DNA of 64,000 nucleotides from Klebsormidium nitens. Lineage: Eukaryota; Streptophyta; Klebsormidiophyceae; Klebsormidiales; Klebsormidiaceae. Both the position numbers and the translations under genes were made by a program. Each line of letters begins with the position of its first letter. The first letter of the stretch is position 1. Below are positions 49,096-64,000 of the stretch, in pieces. Below the pieces are notes generated by a model. The model did not search any database, was not told the DNA's origin, and was given only the letters and a program-made list of their open reading frames with translations. The stretch covers positions 1-64,000 of the forward strand of contig DF237263.1 in assembly GCA_000708835.1 (NCBI GenBank), in the 5' to 3' direction.

Positions 49096-50366
49096 TCCTT
49101 TATTTGTGGTCTTACAGCTGTTATCCGAAAGAAGGACGTGCTACGTTTATACTGTAGTAATAACCAGATTTGTAAGTTCAGAGATACTGAAAACCTTGGA
49201 GTAGCTCAAAAACACGTATAAAGCTGATCCGAGTATACAGGTAGGTTGACGGGCTCGAAATGGTCACTGTTTTTAAGAGCTCAAGAACATGTCTCATTAT
49301 TTTGTTTTCCTGGTGGTGTTATAACAAGTCGATGGCGACACTGATGTTACCATGCCTGGCCCCGCCCCAGTCGCGTCCAATCCGTAGCTGTGATGGCAGC
49401 ACTCAACTTTAGACTCATCAGACGGCCCAAGTTCAACGCTTGCTGTCAAATGCGGCAGGAACTTGCTTCCCTTCCCGGGTAGGATAGAGAGTCGCTTTGA
49501 AACAACAATCAACTAACATACAGGTCATGAGGACAAATCCTCACACAACCAATAACTACTGGCGGTTCACATAATTGAAACTGCATGACTCTCAGACTCC
49601 GAGTCCCTGTCATAATACTAGGGACGCGGCTCGTGAGGTTGAATCCGACAAAAACCAACCCTGACCATGCCTTTGGACTGCACGTATGAGTCGCAGCATT
49701 GGTTTTGTTAGTGCCTTTGGTTCCAATGCAAGTATGCAAGAGAGGACAGGACGCGAGTAATCTTGACACATGTCTATCAATGCCAAGAACGCTCGACCTT
49801 GATCGGCAACTAAGCCTGCAAACTTGCTATCATTGGAACAGTTGACGAATACTTGTAGTAAAGCGATAGGATCGTATGAGGACATGCGCCTATGATACGG
49901 TGTCTATTCTCAACGAGAGCAGATCATCCTACAAGGGCTATACTCGCCATATGCGGCAAGTTTCTCAAACGACCGTCTACAGCGGCCTGCAAGTGGGCCC
50001 AGTGCGATTGATGGTACACACGTAAGACGGATCAGCTTGTGCAACAATTACGAGTACAGGCATTGAATCAAGTGTTCAAATCGTGCAGCCAAATCGAATG
50101 TGCGCAGTGCGCCCGCAGTTCCTATCCAATATTGGCTTTGCCCTTTCATTGTCGATGTCTTCACTAATATCCAGTCCGAGATTCCCTTCAGTCCCTGGTG
50201 CCTGGTGCCTTGTGGACTGTCTTCATTTATTGAAGCATCGAGACAGCAGAAAAATCTGCAGAGTTTCCTGTATCCCTACAAGATATGTTGAACGAATGCT
50301 ACGTTCTCCATGGCAGAGTCTGTTCATCTGACGCACAACAAAGTATTCTGTCCGGGAAAAGCTCCT
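49096..50366. other. Intergenic, 3' flank of dynein gene
   Basis: No coding feature is recognisable. The dynein 3' UTR should occupy the first few hundred bases. The region is markedly less GC-rich than the exons before it. Confidence 0.45.
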
Positions 50367-51410
50367 TCACACAGACATGTGCAGGACAGTTGGCATACTG
50401 AAGTCACGCCAGCCGCTGGAACTAGACATCAGCTTCCAAAGCCAATCACAGCGGAGTCTTTTCTCCATAAAGCGCCGGCCGGTTTTGTCAGGAATACACA
50501 GTGAGCAGCACACCACGAACTGGACACCCCAATCGCTGCTTTTCACTTTCAGGGTACCACAATCTTCCTTCTGGCCTTGGGTGAGCATCGTGTCAAGATT
50601 CCCTTCGTTTGTGATGTCTAGATCTGCGTGGACAAAGAAACCGATACTCACTTATCCCCCAATTTCTGCGACTGTTTTGGCCCCATTGAAGTGTATCGCT
50701 TCGTCGGCTTCATACGCCAAACTTCTGAACAGTTGGAGACGTATTGCATCGGGACCTCTTAGGAACAGTGGTGCTGCTGCTCCACTCAAAAGAACGTACG
50801 ACTCCAAGAGAACTGCGCTTCCGTGTGCATCCTTGAAGATTCCAACATCAGAAGTTCCTGTCATGAGTTTTGCAATGCTGTCCTCTATCTTCGCACTCTG
50901 GATGAGCAGCTGCAGAGGAGCTTCTAGTTTGAATGTGTATTGGCTGGTTGAAGGGTGAAGTGGCCTGATTGTGATGCCTACGTTCTTATCAACTGTCCAC
51001 ATGAGAAGTTCTCCCTTCAGCGATCTCACGAGGAAGAGAACCCTAGTCTGCCCCAGGAAGGACCTTGTCTTTTGGGATGCATTCGTGTCGGCTAGTATCC
51101 GCTCATCCCAGCGCGCTTTGACCACACCCTCGTATCCACCAAAGCAACCAAGGGCGTTCTCGAGGGCTCTAGTTTCTGGTTAGTCACCAAGGAGCTCCGA
51201 ATGGCTGTGACAGATCCTTCTCCACAGGTCCAGCCGTCTGTCAGATGCGAGAGCCTCAAAACCTCTCCATGATTGTGTAGCGTCTACAAAGGAGGGGGGG
51301 TCCTGCATTGCCAACTTGCTGAGGATGATTCCCAGAACGTCATGTGGAAGATTCCGTAACGTTCTCTCCTCCTTTTCTGCAATCCTGACGCCTTCGCGGG
51401 CTGGTGACAT
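50367..51410 (-). pseudogene. F-box-like protein, reading frame broken by two in-frame TAA codons
   Basis: One frame runs through with two stops. From Met at 51410 it encodes an F-box-like segment (RNLPHDVLGIILSKL, then a W-rich end with DLWRRICHSHSELLGD). TAA lies at 51180-51182. The same frame then continues with PETRALENALGCFGGYEG, ARWDERIL and FLVRSLKGELLMWTVD to a second TAA at 50652-50654, and again to 50367. Coding-like sequence in this frame also extends upstream of the Met to about 51539 (DWQQVWQKLRGG). F-box proteins are substrate adaptors of SCF ubiquitin ligases. No splice pair removes either stop while keeping the frame, so I favour a decaying gene. Two sequencing errors, or a short gene ending at the first TAA, are alternatives. 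Confidence 0.5.
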
Positions 51411-51542
51411 GCAGGGGTCATTTGAAATGTCAGACCGACCATCTCCTTCTGAAGCACCTTTTGCTCCTTGTCCTTTTGCTTTAGACTTCGGGCCCCCCCG
51501 AAGCTTTTGCCAAACTTGCTGCCAATCTGGTTCTGATCCTCA

Positions 51543-53153
51543 TCGTGTCTGGTGCTAAGCAGAACCTTACAGTGAAGTATCTTCATACGCAGCTTTGAAG
51601 AAACCCAGGACCTGCCATTTAAGAAACCAAGCGCCTAGAAGAGGACACAATTTCTAGCATCAGAGTCCCGCAGATCAAGTTCTCCATCGTGCTTATCCTT
51701 TCCTGAAAAGCAGGAGGTAGAGAAGAGGGCCGCGTATGGCCTGCGGCGCTTCTCTTAAGACAGCGCTTCTTAATCACGAAACTCCCTTGATGCCTTTGAG
51801 GTCTTCACAGCCGCCAGCAGATTCGCAAAAGCCGCGCAACCTACTTTTTGCAAGTTTCAGCTTTGCAGATTGCGTTGCTCACTGAGCGACTTCTGCTCCT
51901 CCACGCCATGCGACGTTCTCTCGGTAGACATGACCGGTGATTGCTTCGACTCTCGTTGCCCCTGCCATTTGCCCGGGTTACCTGGCATGCACCTGGTTAA
52001 ATTATCTCTACAGTACTACGCAAGATTGATGGTTCTGTGCAACCGCAAAATCAGCGTAAGTATGCTTCTGAAAGCAAAAGCTTACAGGACGTTCCAGTCG
52101 AAATGTTTGATCGCAAGCAAAGTTGCTTCTAGCTTGCGAGGGGCTTGCGAACATCTATCTTAGTGATTCTTAATTAGCTCATCTTTTAAATCAGTCTAAT
52201 TCTTATCCGGTTTTGATCCTGACCGTACGATCCTTGAAACGGTACTTGTCCCGGCCCTGGTGCTAACATACATGTGTGTCCGGCATGATGCCTTCCTAAG
52301 ATTGGCGCAACTTGTGCAGTTGAATGACACCGGTGAAAATGGCACGTTTTATGTATCCCAACGCGTGTACTGTATCAACATTGAGTTACTACGTACAGTG
52401 GATACTTTATATAGCTTCAAAAAAAAGATGCACGAATTAAAGTTCTTCAAGTCGTGGCGCTCAATATCATGCTGCTTTTAACAAGTTGGAAGTATGAATG
52501 CATGACATAGACGATAGTAGACTGAGCTAGACTCAGAGCAGGATTCAGGAGCACAATTGAACTTACACCGTTCATTGGCTGAAGTAAGTAAGTGGACCCA
52601 TCAATTCGTTATATTTGCCTGGCAGGAAACCTAGCTAACCACAAACAGTAGAACAGGCAAAGATGTCCGCCTACGTCATTGCCCTAAGCCTGCCGTTCTA
52701 ATTCAATCTTAGCTGCCCTATGTCAATCTGAACACTATGCAGCCTAGCTAAGTTGAATGCGAATTCAACAATCTAATCAGGCCGTATGATTCCAATGGCT
52801 TTATATAATATAGTGCTATCCCGTTGCTCAGTGCACGCTTACGCCTTAGAAGCGTGCTCCCCAAATTCCATTGGTGCTGGCCCGCACGCCCTGACTTCTC
52901 CTACTACACTCATGATTGATGAATTGTACAGATAACTTCCTAAGTGACTAGCACGTGTCCCAATCGACTTTGCCGGCTGCGAACCTATGCTTCTGATTAG
53001 AGGTAGCGCTTTGCCTCGCCACTGCTTGTATCCTTCCGTCTCGCGCTACACGTCTCTTGCTTTGAACCAGACCTTGCCTCCCAATCAAGAGTCCCAAATT
53101 TTATTACTCGAACTGACACTTTCCAGAACACATAGACCCCCTTTAAAAGGTTT
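51543..53153. other. Intergenic, no gene recognised
   Basis: Low-GC stretch with only short frames. A first exon of the F-box-like gene could hide near 51,900 on the minus strand (a Met followed by an Arg/Ser-rich string and a GTGAGC donor), but nothing supports the join. The rest shows no motif. Confidence 0.4.
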
Positions 53154-57194
<4,041 letters not shown>

Positions 57195-58128
57195 GTTGTC
57201 AAGTTTCAGAGGATTGCAATCAAAGCAACAGCTGATTTTGCAGAGGCGCCCTCGCAGGAGCACTTGGAGGGCCTTTTGAGCTCAAGCTCAAACCAGATTT
57301 TCGTCTCCCCTGCTGTGCTTCGAGTCAGAAGTTGGTGTCATGAGGAGCAGGCTTTCCTGCGGAGCTTATTGCAGCTGCTGCGGCAGCAGCCACCCCATTT
57401 GAAGGACAAATTAGGAACGTTGTGGAAGATTCTGCTTGCACTCTCCTGCCGCTCGATCAGGGGAGCTTCCATTCTGACGTCAGCTGTAGGAGGCTTTGGA
57501 CTGGTAGGATCTTACTCGGATATGGACCGTGCGATGAGGGGACCCCTGAAAAGAGAGCTCCAGCACACCCTCCGATGCCAATGTAATGGAAAGGCAACTT
57601 GTCACTCTAACCGGGAGACTAATAGACTAATAGACTAATTTGTGACGATTGTCACAAATTTTCTTATTCACACTCCCTTCTATTTACGATTCTTTCCTCC
57701 CGATAGTAAAGACATGGTTCTGTGGACAGTACATATGCTGATTAGCTGGGTATTGCTTTCAGCGCGCTGGGAAGAGAACAAGTACTGGCTTGGTGAAGTT
57801 GTTGATCAGGTGACAGATGTGCAGCTTGTAGACCAATGCAGCGTACTAAAACGCTCTTTCTCCTTGTTGAAACCTTCAAAGACGTGTGAGAGGCGTTCAC
57901 TTGCAGCATTTTCTTCTGACAAGCAGACCCGAGGGCGTGCCTCCGCTCAGCAGGAAGTTCGCTGACGTCCGGCAAAAATATATGCACCTATGAATGAAGC
58001 GCTGACCACCTGAGTGATTGGATTACCACACAAGTTGAGATCCTCTTTCCATTGACCAATCCGTGCGTTCATAACGCCTCAGTGGACCATGTAAGGTGCG
58101 CCGGAAGCTTGAGACTCAAAGAACGCCC
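57195..58128. promoter_or_regulatory. Divergent upstream region, oxidoreductase/kinase-like gene
   Basis: About 0.93 kb between the start codons of the minus-strand oxidoreductase and the plus-strand kinase-like gene. A 175-codon plus-strand frame at 57111-57638 partly overlaps the oxidoreductase first exon and has no domain I recognise. The region contains a perfect inverted repeat, listed separately. Confidence 0.35.
57616..57660. repeat. AGACTAAT triplet followed by a perfect palindrome
   Basis: AGACTAAT occurs three times in tandem (about 57617-57640), leading into AATTTGTGAC-GATT-GTCACAAATT (57637-57660), a perfect 10-base inverted repeat with a 4-base loop. It could be a protein-binding site in the divergent promoter or a cruciform/hairpin. 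Confidence 0.7.
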
Positions 58129-61100
58129 ATGGCAGAACCGGGGGGATCCCTGGGGGTTGCTTTAAGGGATGGGGCAGGATTCCAGGAGAGCAGCTTGCCT
58201 AAGCTCCAAAAGGACCTGGAAAAGTCAGAGAAGTTCGAACTAGCTTTCATCAATGGCAGCTTGCTGTGTTCTCCAAAAGCAAGGGCCTTTGGATCGGCAA
58301 TGCAGTCTTTCTTCGAGCGGGCCATGACAGCAGAGGAAAACAAGTGAGTGGATACTTGCTGGCACATGAAGTCCCTCTGCTGTTTTCCCTTCCTCTTTTT
58401 TCTTGGCAATGCGCAAGCTGAATGCTGATGTTGGACACCTGACTCCTGAGCACAAGGGTTTGCTATGGCTTTTTACCTTGTGTAAACATGATAGAGCAGA
58501 TAGTCGTTTAACACCATCCAGCAATCTTGTGGCTGCATAGCACAGGTGGGAGCTTTGAGATGTTTGAAAGAAAGCAAGCAAAATTCCCATTCCTGGGCAC
58601 CGTTTTGGACCTGAAGTGATCTTGTTTGGCGCTTCCTGTGGCCCCCACACAGCCAAGAGCATGTGAAGGTCAGGCAGTCCAGACATGAAAAATTGTTGAT
58701 TCACTGCAATAATATTCTCAGAATCGCTGCCAGCTCAAAGTTGTGCAGATTGTCGTACAGTGCATTGAAGAAGCTCAATGCAAAGTGCTTTGGGGCTTTC
58801 GGCGCTATCTTTTGGAATAGATTCTCAAGAAGGAAGGGTGCACAATCGTTCTGGGGGAGTCAGGAGAAAATGTTGCCTGGTAATCTGTATCCATGCACAC
58901 CTGCAACGGGGAGTACCTATTGGGACAGTGCAAGCTGCATCGCCTCATGACACTAGAGAGACCACGCAAAAGAATCCCCATGTCCTTCTCACGCAAGGCA
59001 CCTTCTGTTGTCGAAAACAAGTCTCAAGCACTAATCTCAAAGCAATCTGCTTGCCTGCAGCAGGGTTTCTATCCTCAATAACAACGGGCAACTCCTCTCA
59101 ACGCGCCGGACGCTGGCAACTGTCAGCCACAATGAGCTGGTAAAAGTGGGTGCAAATCTCATGGATGGGCAAAAGCAGGTGGACAAGGAGACGATGACGA
59201 CAAAAGCCAAGGGAACGACAAGGACAAAAGCCCCGGTGAGCCAGGGCCACCCTGTGAGAAATACAGGCTGTTTGCGCATCCTTAGCAGAGAGCTAGGCAG
59301 ATTTCATGATCACATGCAACAAAGAATGAAGTCTAAGCTATTTTCCTGGCTTCCTTGTCGGATTGCATCACAAGAAAAAGCAAAGGCCCCTTCTGAATTA
59401 GCAATTGCCATTGAGCTATATTGTCCAGTATCTTTGCAATCTTCTGGAAACAGTCAACCATGTCATCACAAGTGTGTTAGACATCCTGTTCTGGTGTGAT
59501 GACCTTTTTGCATGTCACACAGAATGGCCCATGAAAGCACGAGCAGCTGTTGTGATTTAGCAGATGCTGTTTGTCCATGCAATCAAAGGAGATAGTTTTC
59601 CTTTTCTGGCCCAGCTATACATTATTCAGCTTCAGAGCGAATTATGCTTCCATCTATCTCCCACGAAGCAAGGAAACTGGTTCGCTCTGTTGAGGTTCAC
59701 CTGAGGGGAAAGCTGCAGAACCCCCTTGTATCTGCTCTATTGGTCTTTCAGCGACAAATGGTCAATTGGTGTAAATGGTGTGCTAGCTGGCATCCATTAT
59801 GAATCTGAGTCTCTTGCCTTTCACAAGCTCACAAGGAGCGGTAAAACGTTGTTTCCAATTGCTCTAGATCTGTCGCCCGAACATTCCAGACAATCAAGAA
59901 TACCCTTCCCTCTTGCAGGTACCTGAGTGGTACCCCATGTTTCCGGTCCCCAACGACGCGCGAATTGGCCATTCGCCAAAGTGTCTCGCAGACCCCAAGC
60001 TCCATGCAGAGTGTAAAGGCTGCGGCAGACAGCCGAGCCGTGCCGAGTACCGGGAGTCGAAGTTCCGGGAACGCGTGCAGAAACTTAAACAATCGGAGCT
60101 CTGGCTATTGATTGACGCGGTCTTCGAGCACTTCCGCGGCAAGGCTAAGGAGCTCAAGGCGCTGGAGGAGTTCATGAACGGCTACTTCAAGAAGAGCACG
60201 CTCAGCATCCCCGTGCAGGCTACCATGGCAGAGTACTTCGCCTTTCTGACAGCCGAAGCGGAGAACAGGCTTGGGGTTTTGGGGACCCCCCCGGAGAACC
60301 TTGGAGGGGGCCAGTCTGCAGGGGGCGGTGAATCAGGGGGTTTGCGCGACGGGCCTGTCATAGGCCACGGGGCTGGAGCGCGGGACTTGGCTGCGAACGG
60401 GGTTGATGCCACTGTCAAAACGGAGAGGACGCCCAAACGGGTTCGGGACGGATTAGAAGGAAATAACCTCGGCGGTCACCCCCCAGCAGTAAAACCGCGG
60501 CAAAAGGATGGCCCTCAACCACAGGGGCTGTTTGAGGGTGCACAGAACGGCCACCAAATTGTTGAGGGCCTAGACTTGCCCTCCGAGTTGGACCCTGTGG
60601 ACTCCGTACTGAAGGTTTTCGAGGAGGAGTGCGCCGCAACCGCTCGGGATGACGTCACTGCAGGCGTCTCCGGGTCCTCTGGGGGTGTTCCTGGAACTGT
60701 GGACCAGACGTCAGTCCCGGAGCAACACGTCCCGCCTCCTTTGTATGGTCCCACCCCTGCTGCAGCCGGCGCATCAGGGGACAGACGGCGCCCATGGGAC
60801 TCACTCGGCCGGTTTCTATTACCGGGGTGTCTATCACCGCAAGTGCAACAAGGGGACATGCTGGTCGCTCCTGGCCCCATCCGCGGTGCCAGTTCGAGAA
60901 TGAGTGCCGCCAGGAGGCTCAGTGAGCATCTTGGAGTGCCGCTAAGGGAGGAGTGGCTTCGTGAGGATGCTGCGGCTGCGCGAGAGTTCAGCAGTCCCGA
61001 ACAGTATACCCAGGCACCGCCCAGTCCTGAGTACCAACAAGGATCGGATCTACTCCTACTGGGCATGATGGCTCGCGCAAGCCTATCCACGGAGGTGGGT

Positions 61101-63806
61101 GCTGAACCAGGTTACGTCTCCTGCACTCTTTTCATTTTCGAGAGCCGCCTTTGACGTTTTGCTGTGCTCAGGGGGAACAATGAGGGAGCTAAGCGCGAAA
61201 GCAGAGTGCGGAGTGTGACTACCTTGTCAGGGAAACATACCCATTGCGGCCGCTGATTGGTGCGAATCATATGGAGGTATGTGTTTGCGGCCTGTTTCAT
61301 TCGCAGGGGCCGTTTAGAGCGACCCTTCGGTGCAGAAAAGAGAGTGCATCACTTCTTGCTGCCGCCTATGGAAGTTGGTTGTAGTACAAGCGGCTTAGGT
61401 GAATCAGACCGGACCTGAATAGAAACCCCACAATGTTGACACTGTCTGCTTTGAAACTCTCCTTGGCAGCTTAAATTACTACGGAGGCACCACACGTACT
61501 CCTACCGGGAACTAGAAGCGGCCACCGACAGCTTCAGCCCCGCCAGGCTCTTGGGAGAGGGCGAGGTTGGAAAACTTTACCACGGCACGCTCGCCGGGAC
61601 GCCGGTGGCTATCAAGGTCCCACACCCCGAGGTTTTGCAGGTGGGTTCCGAAAGGAAGGGAGAGCGCACGAGTGTGTCAAGGGGGTGCCCTTGTAGTATC
61701 AGGTTCTTCGGTTATCGCGCTTCGTAGGCCCTCCATGCAAAGGTACCGGCTTCGATCCCCCTGCCGGCAGTTTCAAAGACGACGTCTTCGCGACCAAAAG
61801 AGTTGCGTTCAGGCTCCACATCACGCGGTCTGTCGCATGGCGCCTTTAAGGACGTGCGCGAAGTTGCTCGGTCGGTGAAGCCCTTGTACATCATGTCGCA
61901 AAGCTGGACTGCATCTGTCTTCTCAATAGCAAGTACACGAATTTCTGTGGTAGCCTTGGCGTATGGGTATTCAACTTGCAGCGACAATGCAAACTGCTTT
62001 GCGACTAAATGCTCGCTCAAAGATGTCTCTTGATCTCTCGATCCAAGCTCAGGGCACCGACTCTGACCGGCCCCCTTTCGCAGGGGGGCAACGTGTTTCA
62101 GCACGAGGTGGACATCCTAGGCCGCCGGCGCCCTTGGGCCACTGTAAGGTTTATGGGATACTGCCCCGGCCACTTCTGCCTTGTCTACGAGTACTGCCAC
62201 AACGGGTCCTTGGAAGACCGCCTTGCCAGGAAGGGCGGTTCCCCGCCGTTGCCGTGGTTCATCAGGATCAGGATCGCCTGCCAGGTATGCGACCTCCCCC
62301 CCCCGATGCCAATTTTTTTTCGGAGAGCCTCTTGTATACTTCTCCGGAATTTGCAGTATCTTGCTCCTCCAAGAAGATCTTTACCCTTTCGCTGAATTGC
62401 GACTTTGAAAGGGCGAACCGCCAATGCTCCTCTCCCAAGGGAAGGATGCCGATTGTTGGATGCGGCAGTCTCAATCAGACTAGTAATTTTGAAGCCCAAA
62501 AACGTTTAGGTTTGGCTTCCTTAGATTTTGTCCTTTCAGATCGTCCATCAGTAAGGTGGGCTTTTCGTGCCCAATTCGCCTTGATTCACTCACTCGGAAC
62601 ATAGTATGTGGCTGCAAGTTCTGCAACATACTAGAAAGTTCGTTCAGGAGTAGGGTGGTTCGCCAGCGTTGCTTTTGACGCGTGCGTTTGCAATCGTCCA
62701 CAAGGCTGCTATGCACCTAATGTTACGATTCTGACCCGAGCAGTCTTGCTCCAATATTCTTCCTATTCCGCGACCTGCAACTTCTCAAGGCAGCTTTCCT
62801 ACCAACCTCCTTGCGTCAGGGGCACAAAGAACGCGGTCAATCTTCAATTCTGACAACCCGAACGGGTCTAGGACTCCTACACTCTGGGTCAATAATCGCA
62901 TCTTCCTGGTTTGCAGGTCGCCGATAGGCTCCTACTCACCATTCCAGGCGCCATTTTCCAAGATGTGAAGCCGTCCAACATCCTTCTGGACCTTCACCTC
63001 AAAGCAAGGTTGGCTGATGCGAGCATCTTGTCAGTGGCAGCGCCCAACGTCACGTCATCCACACCAACGGCGAAAGGATCCGGCGATGGCGGCCCCTCGC
63101 AGTTGTCGTTTCGCCCTGTTGAGGAGGACGCAGGTCAGGAGGACCGCAACAAATCGCCTCACGTGTTCTCGAGTTCATCCGCTTGCCAATCCCTTCTGTT
63201 CCACACGAGCACTTTGCTTCATCGCTAAGGAGCTGTTCACGGGTTTCGAAGGGTCTATGTTCTGCGTTGTTATCGTGCGTGCTCGTTAGCGGCTAGCCTG
63301 CTTAGCATTGGGAGCGTGCTTCGTGACTTAATGAGCAGACCTGCACCTGCGAACCTACAAGTCGCGATGCCATCTGAATAGACCACTTTGCGAATTGAGC
63401 CAAATCAACCAACGACGGAAAGAGACATTTAGCGGGCAGTCCGGCTCGGTTTTCCCGCTGAGTATCCTCTTGCAGGAATGTGGTCATACAACCTTCAATA
63501 CAAACGTCCACTGCCCCTGTAGATTGAGGCTTCAGGTTTCGAAGGCGGGGCTCAGTATGCACCTTGAAGCTCAGGCGTCAACCTGCAAGGCATAGTCCTG
63601 ATAGGTCGTTTCAAGACCCGCTTTTGACCAATCCCTTGTTTGTCGCAGTGGACCTATTCGGCTTCGGCGTGGTCCTCCTTCAGCTTCTCACCAACCTACC
63701 ACCACTTGGGATTGTGGGCACGGTCAACAAAGCGTTGAAGCACAAGAAGATCATGGCATCGGTGGATGTCGAGGCTGGGGATTGGCCGAAATCCGTGGCG
63801 GTTAAG
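58129..63806 (+). CDS. Kinase-domain protein with novel N-terminal half, 3' end outside window
   Basis: Exons seen: 58129-58343, 59061-59235, 59919-61094, 61470-61640, 62084-62284, 62917-63133, 63649-63806, then continuing past the window; all joins keep phase. The first three exons (~522 residues) match nothing I know: a VPEWYPMFPVPND start to exon 3, a CKGCGRQPSR cysteine pair, a charged helical stretch (~160-210), then a long Gly/Pro/Ser-rich region. From ~523 a plant receptor-like/U-box-type kinase domain begins: SYRELEAATDSFS, Gly loop LGEGEVGKLYHG, VAIKV lysine, CLVYEYCHNGSLEDRLA, then IFQDVKPSNILLD in place of HRDxKPxN, LADASI in place of DFG, and VDLFGFGVVLLQLLT. The catalytic Asp, Lys and Asn survive, but HRD and DFG are altered and the APE region is not visible, so activity is doubtful. 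The join between exon 3 and the kinase is by phase only; two separate genes are possible. Confidence 0.65.
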
Positions 63807-64000
63807 GTTAGTCAAACAGACAGCTACAGACTCTCCAGACTGACGACTCTGAGACCGTCCTTCCAAGCAGAACCGTGTTGTTCTTTTGCTTCGTGATTCG
63901 GGCCCGCACTGCGATTTGGAGTGCTGCCGAGTCGTTGCAAAACCCATCTTCTTGCAACTTAGATGCTGCGTCTTCGGCGAGGTCGCTTTGCGTCAGCATG
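63807..64000 (+). other. Intron of the kinase-like gene, cut by window end
   Basis: Begins with a GTTAGT donor after exon 7 of the kinase-like gene. The kinase C-lobe is incomplete, so at least one more exon must lie beyond the window. Confidence 0.5.

Noticed and set aside
50624..50651. A 28-base intron (GTGAGT to CCACGCAG) after the second F-box TAA
   Set aside because: The TAA lies before the donor and would stay in the exon, so the intron does not rescue the frame.
51162..51180. A 19-base intron removing the first F-box TAA
   Set aside because: Far below usual intron size, and removal shifts the frame into an early stop.

Overview
This is nuclear DNA from a eukaryote. Seven protein-coding loci can be read. 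Six have clear GC-rich exons separated by GT-AG introns of about 100-1,750 bases; the seventh is a single broken frame. Together an axonemal dynein heavy chain, a plant-type Tim44-like protein, a UVR-plus-SnoaL protein with a plastid-like N-terminus, a YqjM-type old yellow enzyme, a leishmanolysin (M8) metallopeptidase and a plant receptor-like/U-box-type kinase domain suggest a green lineage organism that still makes flagella. A streptophyte (charophyte) alga such as Klebsormidium fits best; this is inference, not proof.

Layout: 1-977 has no recognisable gene. 978-3727 (-) is a mitochondrial Tim44-like protein. 4463-8211 (+) is a UVR/SnoaL protein, head-to-head with it. 8212-11139 is intergenic and holds two small transposon-like elements. 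11140-20110 (-) is a 15-exon membrane-anchored leishmanolysin. 21426-49095 (+) is a complete 33-exon inner-arm dynein heavy chain (about 4,163 residues) sharing an intergenic region with the peptidase. 50367-51410 (-) is a probable broken F-box gene. 53154-57194 (-) is a six-exon flavin oxidoreductase. 58129 to past 63806 (+) is a protein with an unfamiliar N-terminal half and a C-terminal kinase domain, cut by the window edge. Exon joins were worked out by hand from splice motifs, phase agreement and family conservation; every join quoted keeps the frame.

Two patterns go beyond the gene list. (1) Three elements of 186-199 bp share one ~85 bp core but have unrelated inverted termini, and each is flanked by a 9-10 bp direct repeat. 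One sits in a dynein intron. (2) In both large genes, at least nine exons have decayed tandem copies of one exon edge, splice site included, in the adjoining intron. About 28 of 65 acceptors in the window also read AG followed directly by GT. Together these point to recurrent local tandem duplication over AG|GT junctions as a force making or enlarging introns.

The genes do not form one pathway. Three neighbouring pairs (Tim44-like/UVR-SnoaL, leishmanolysin/dynein, oxidoreductase/kinase) are divergent and share upstream regions of 0.7-1.3 kb.
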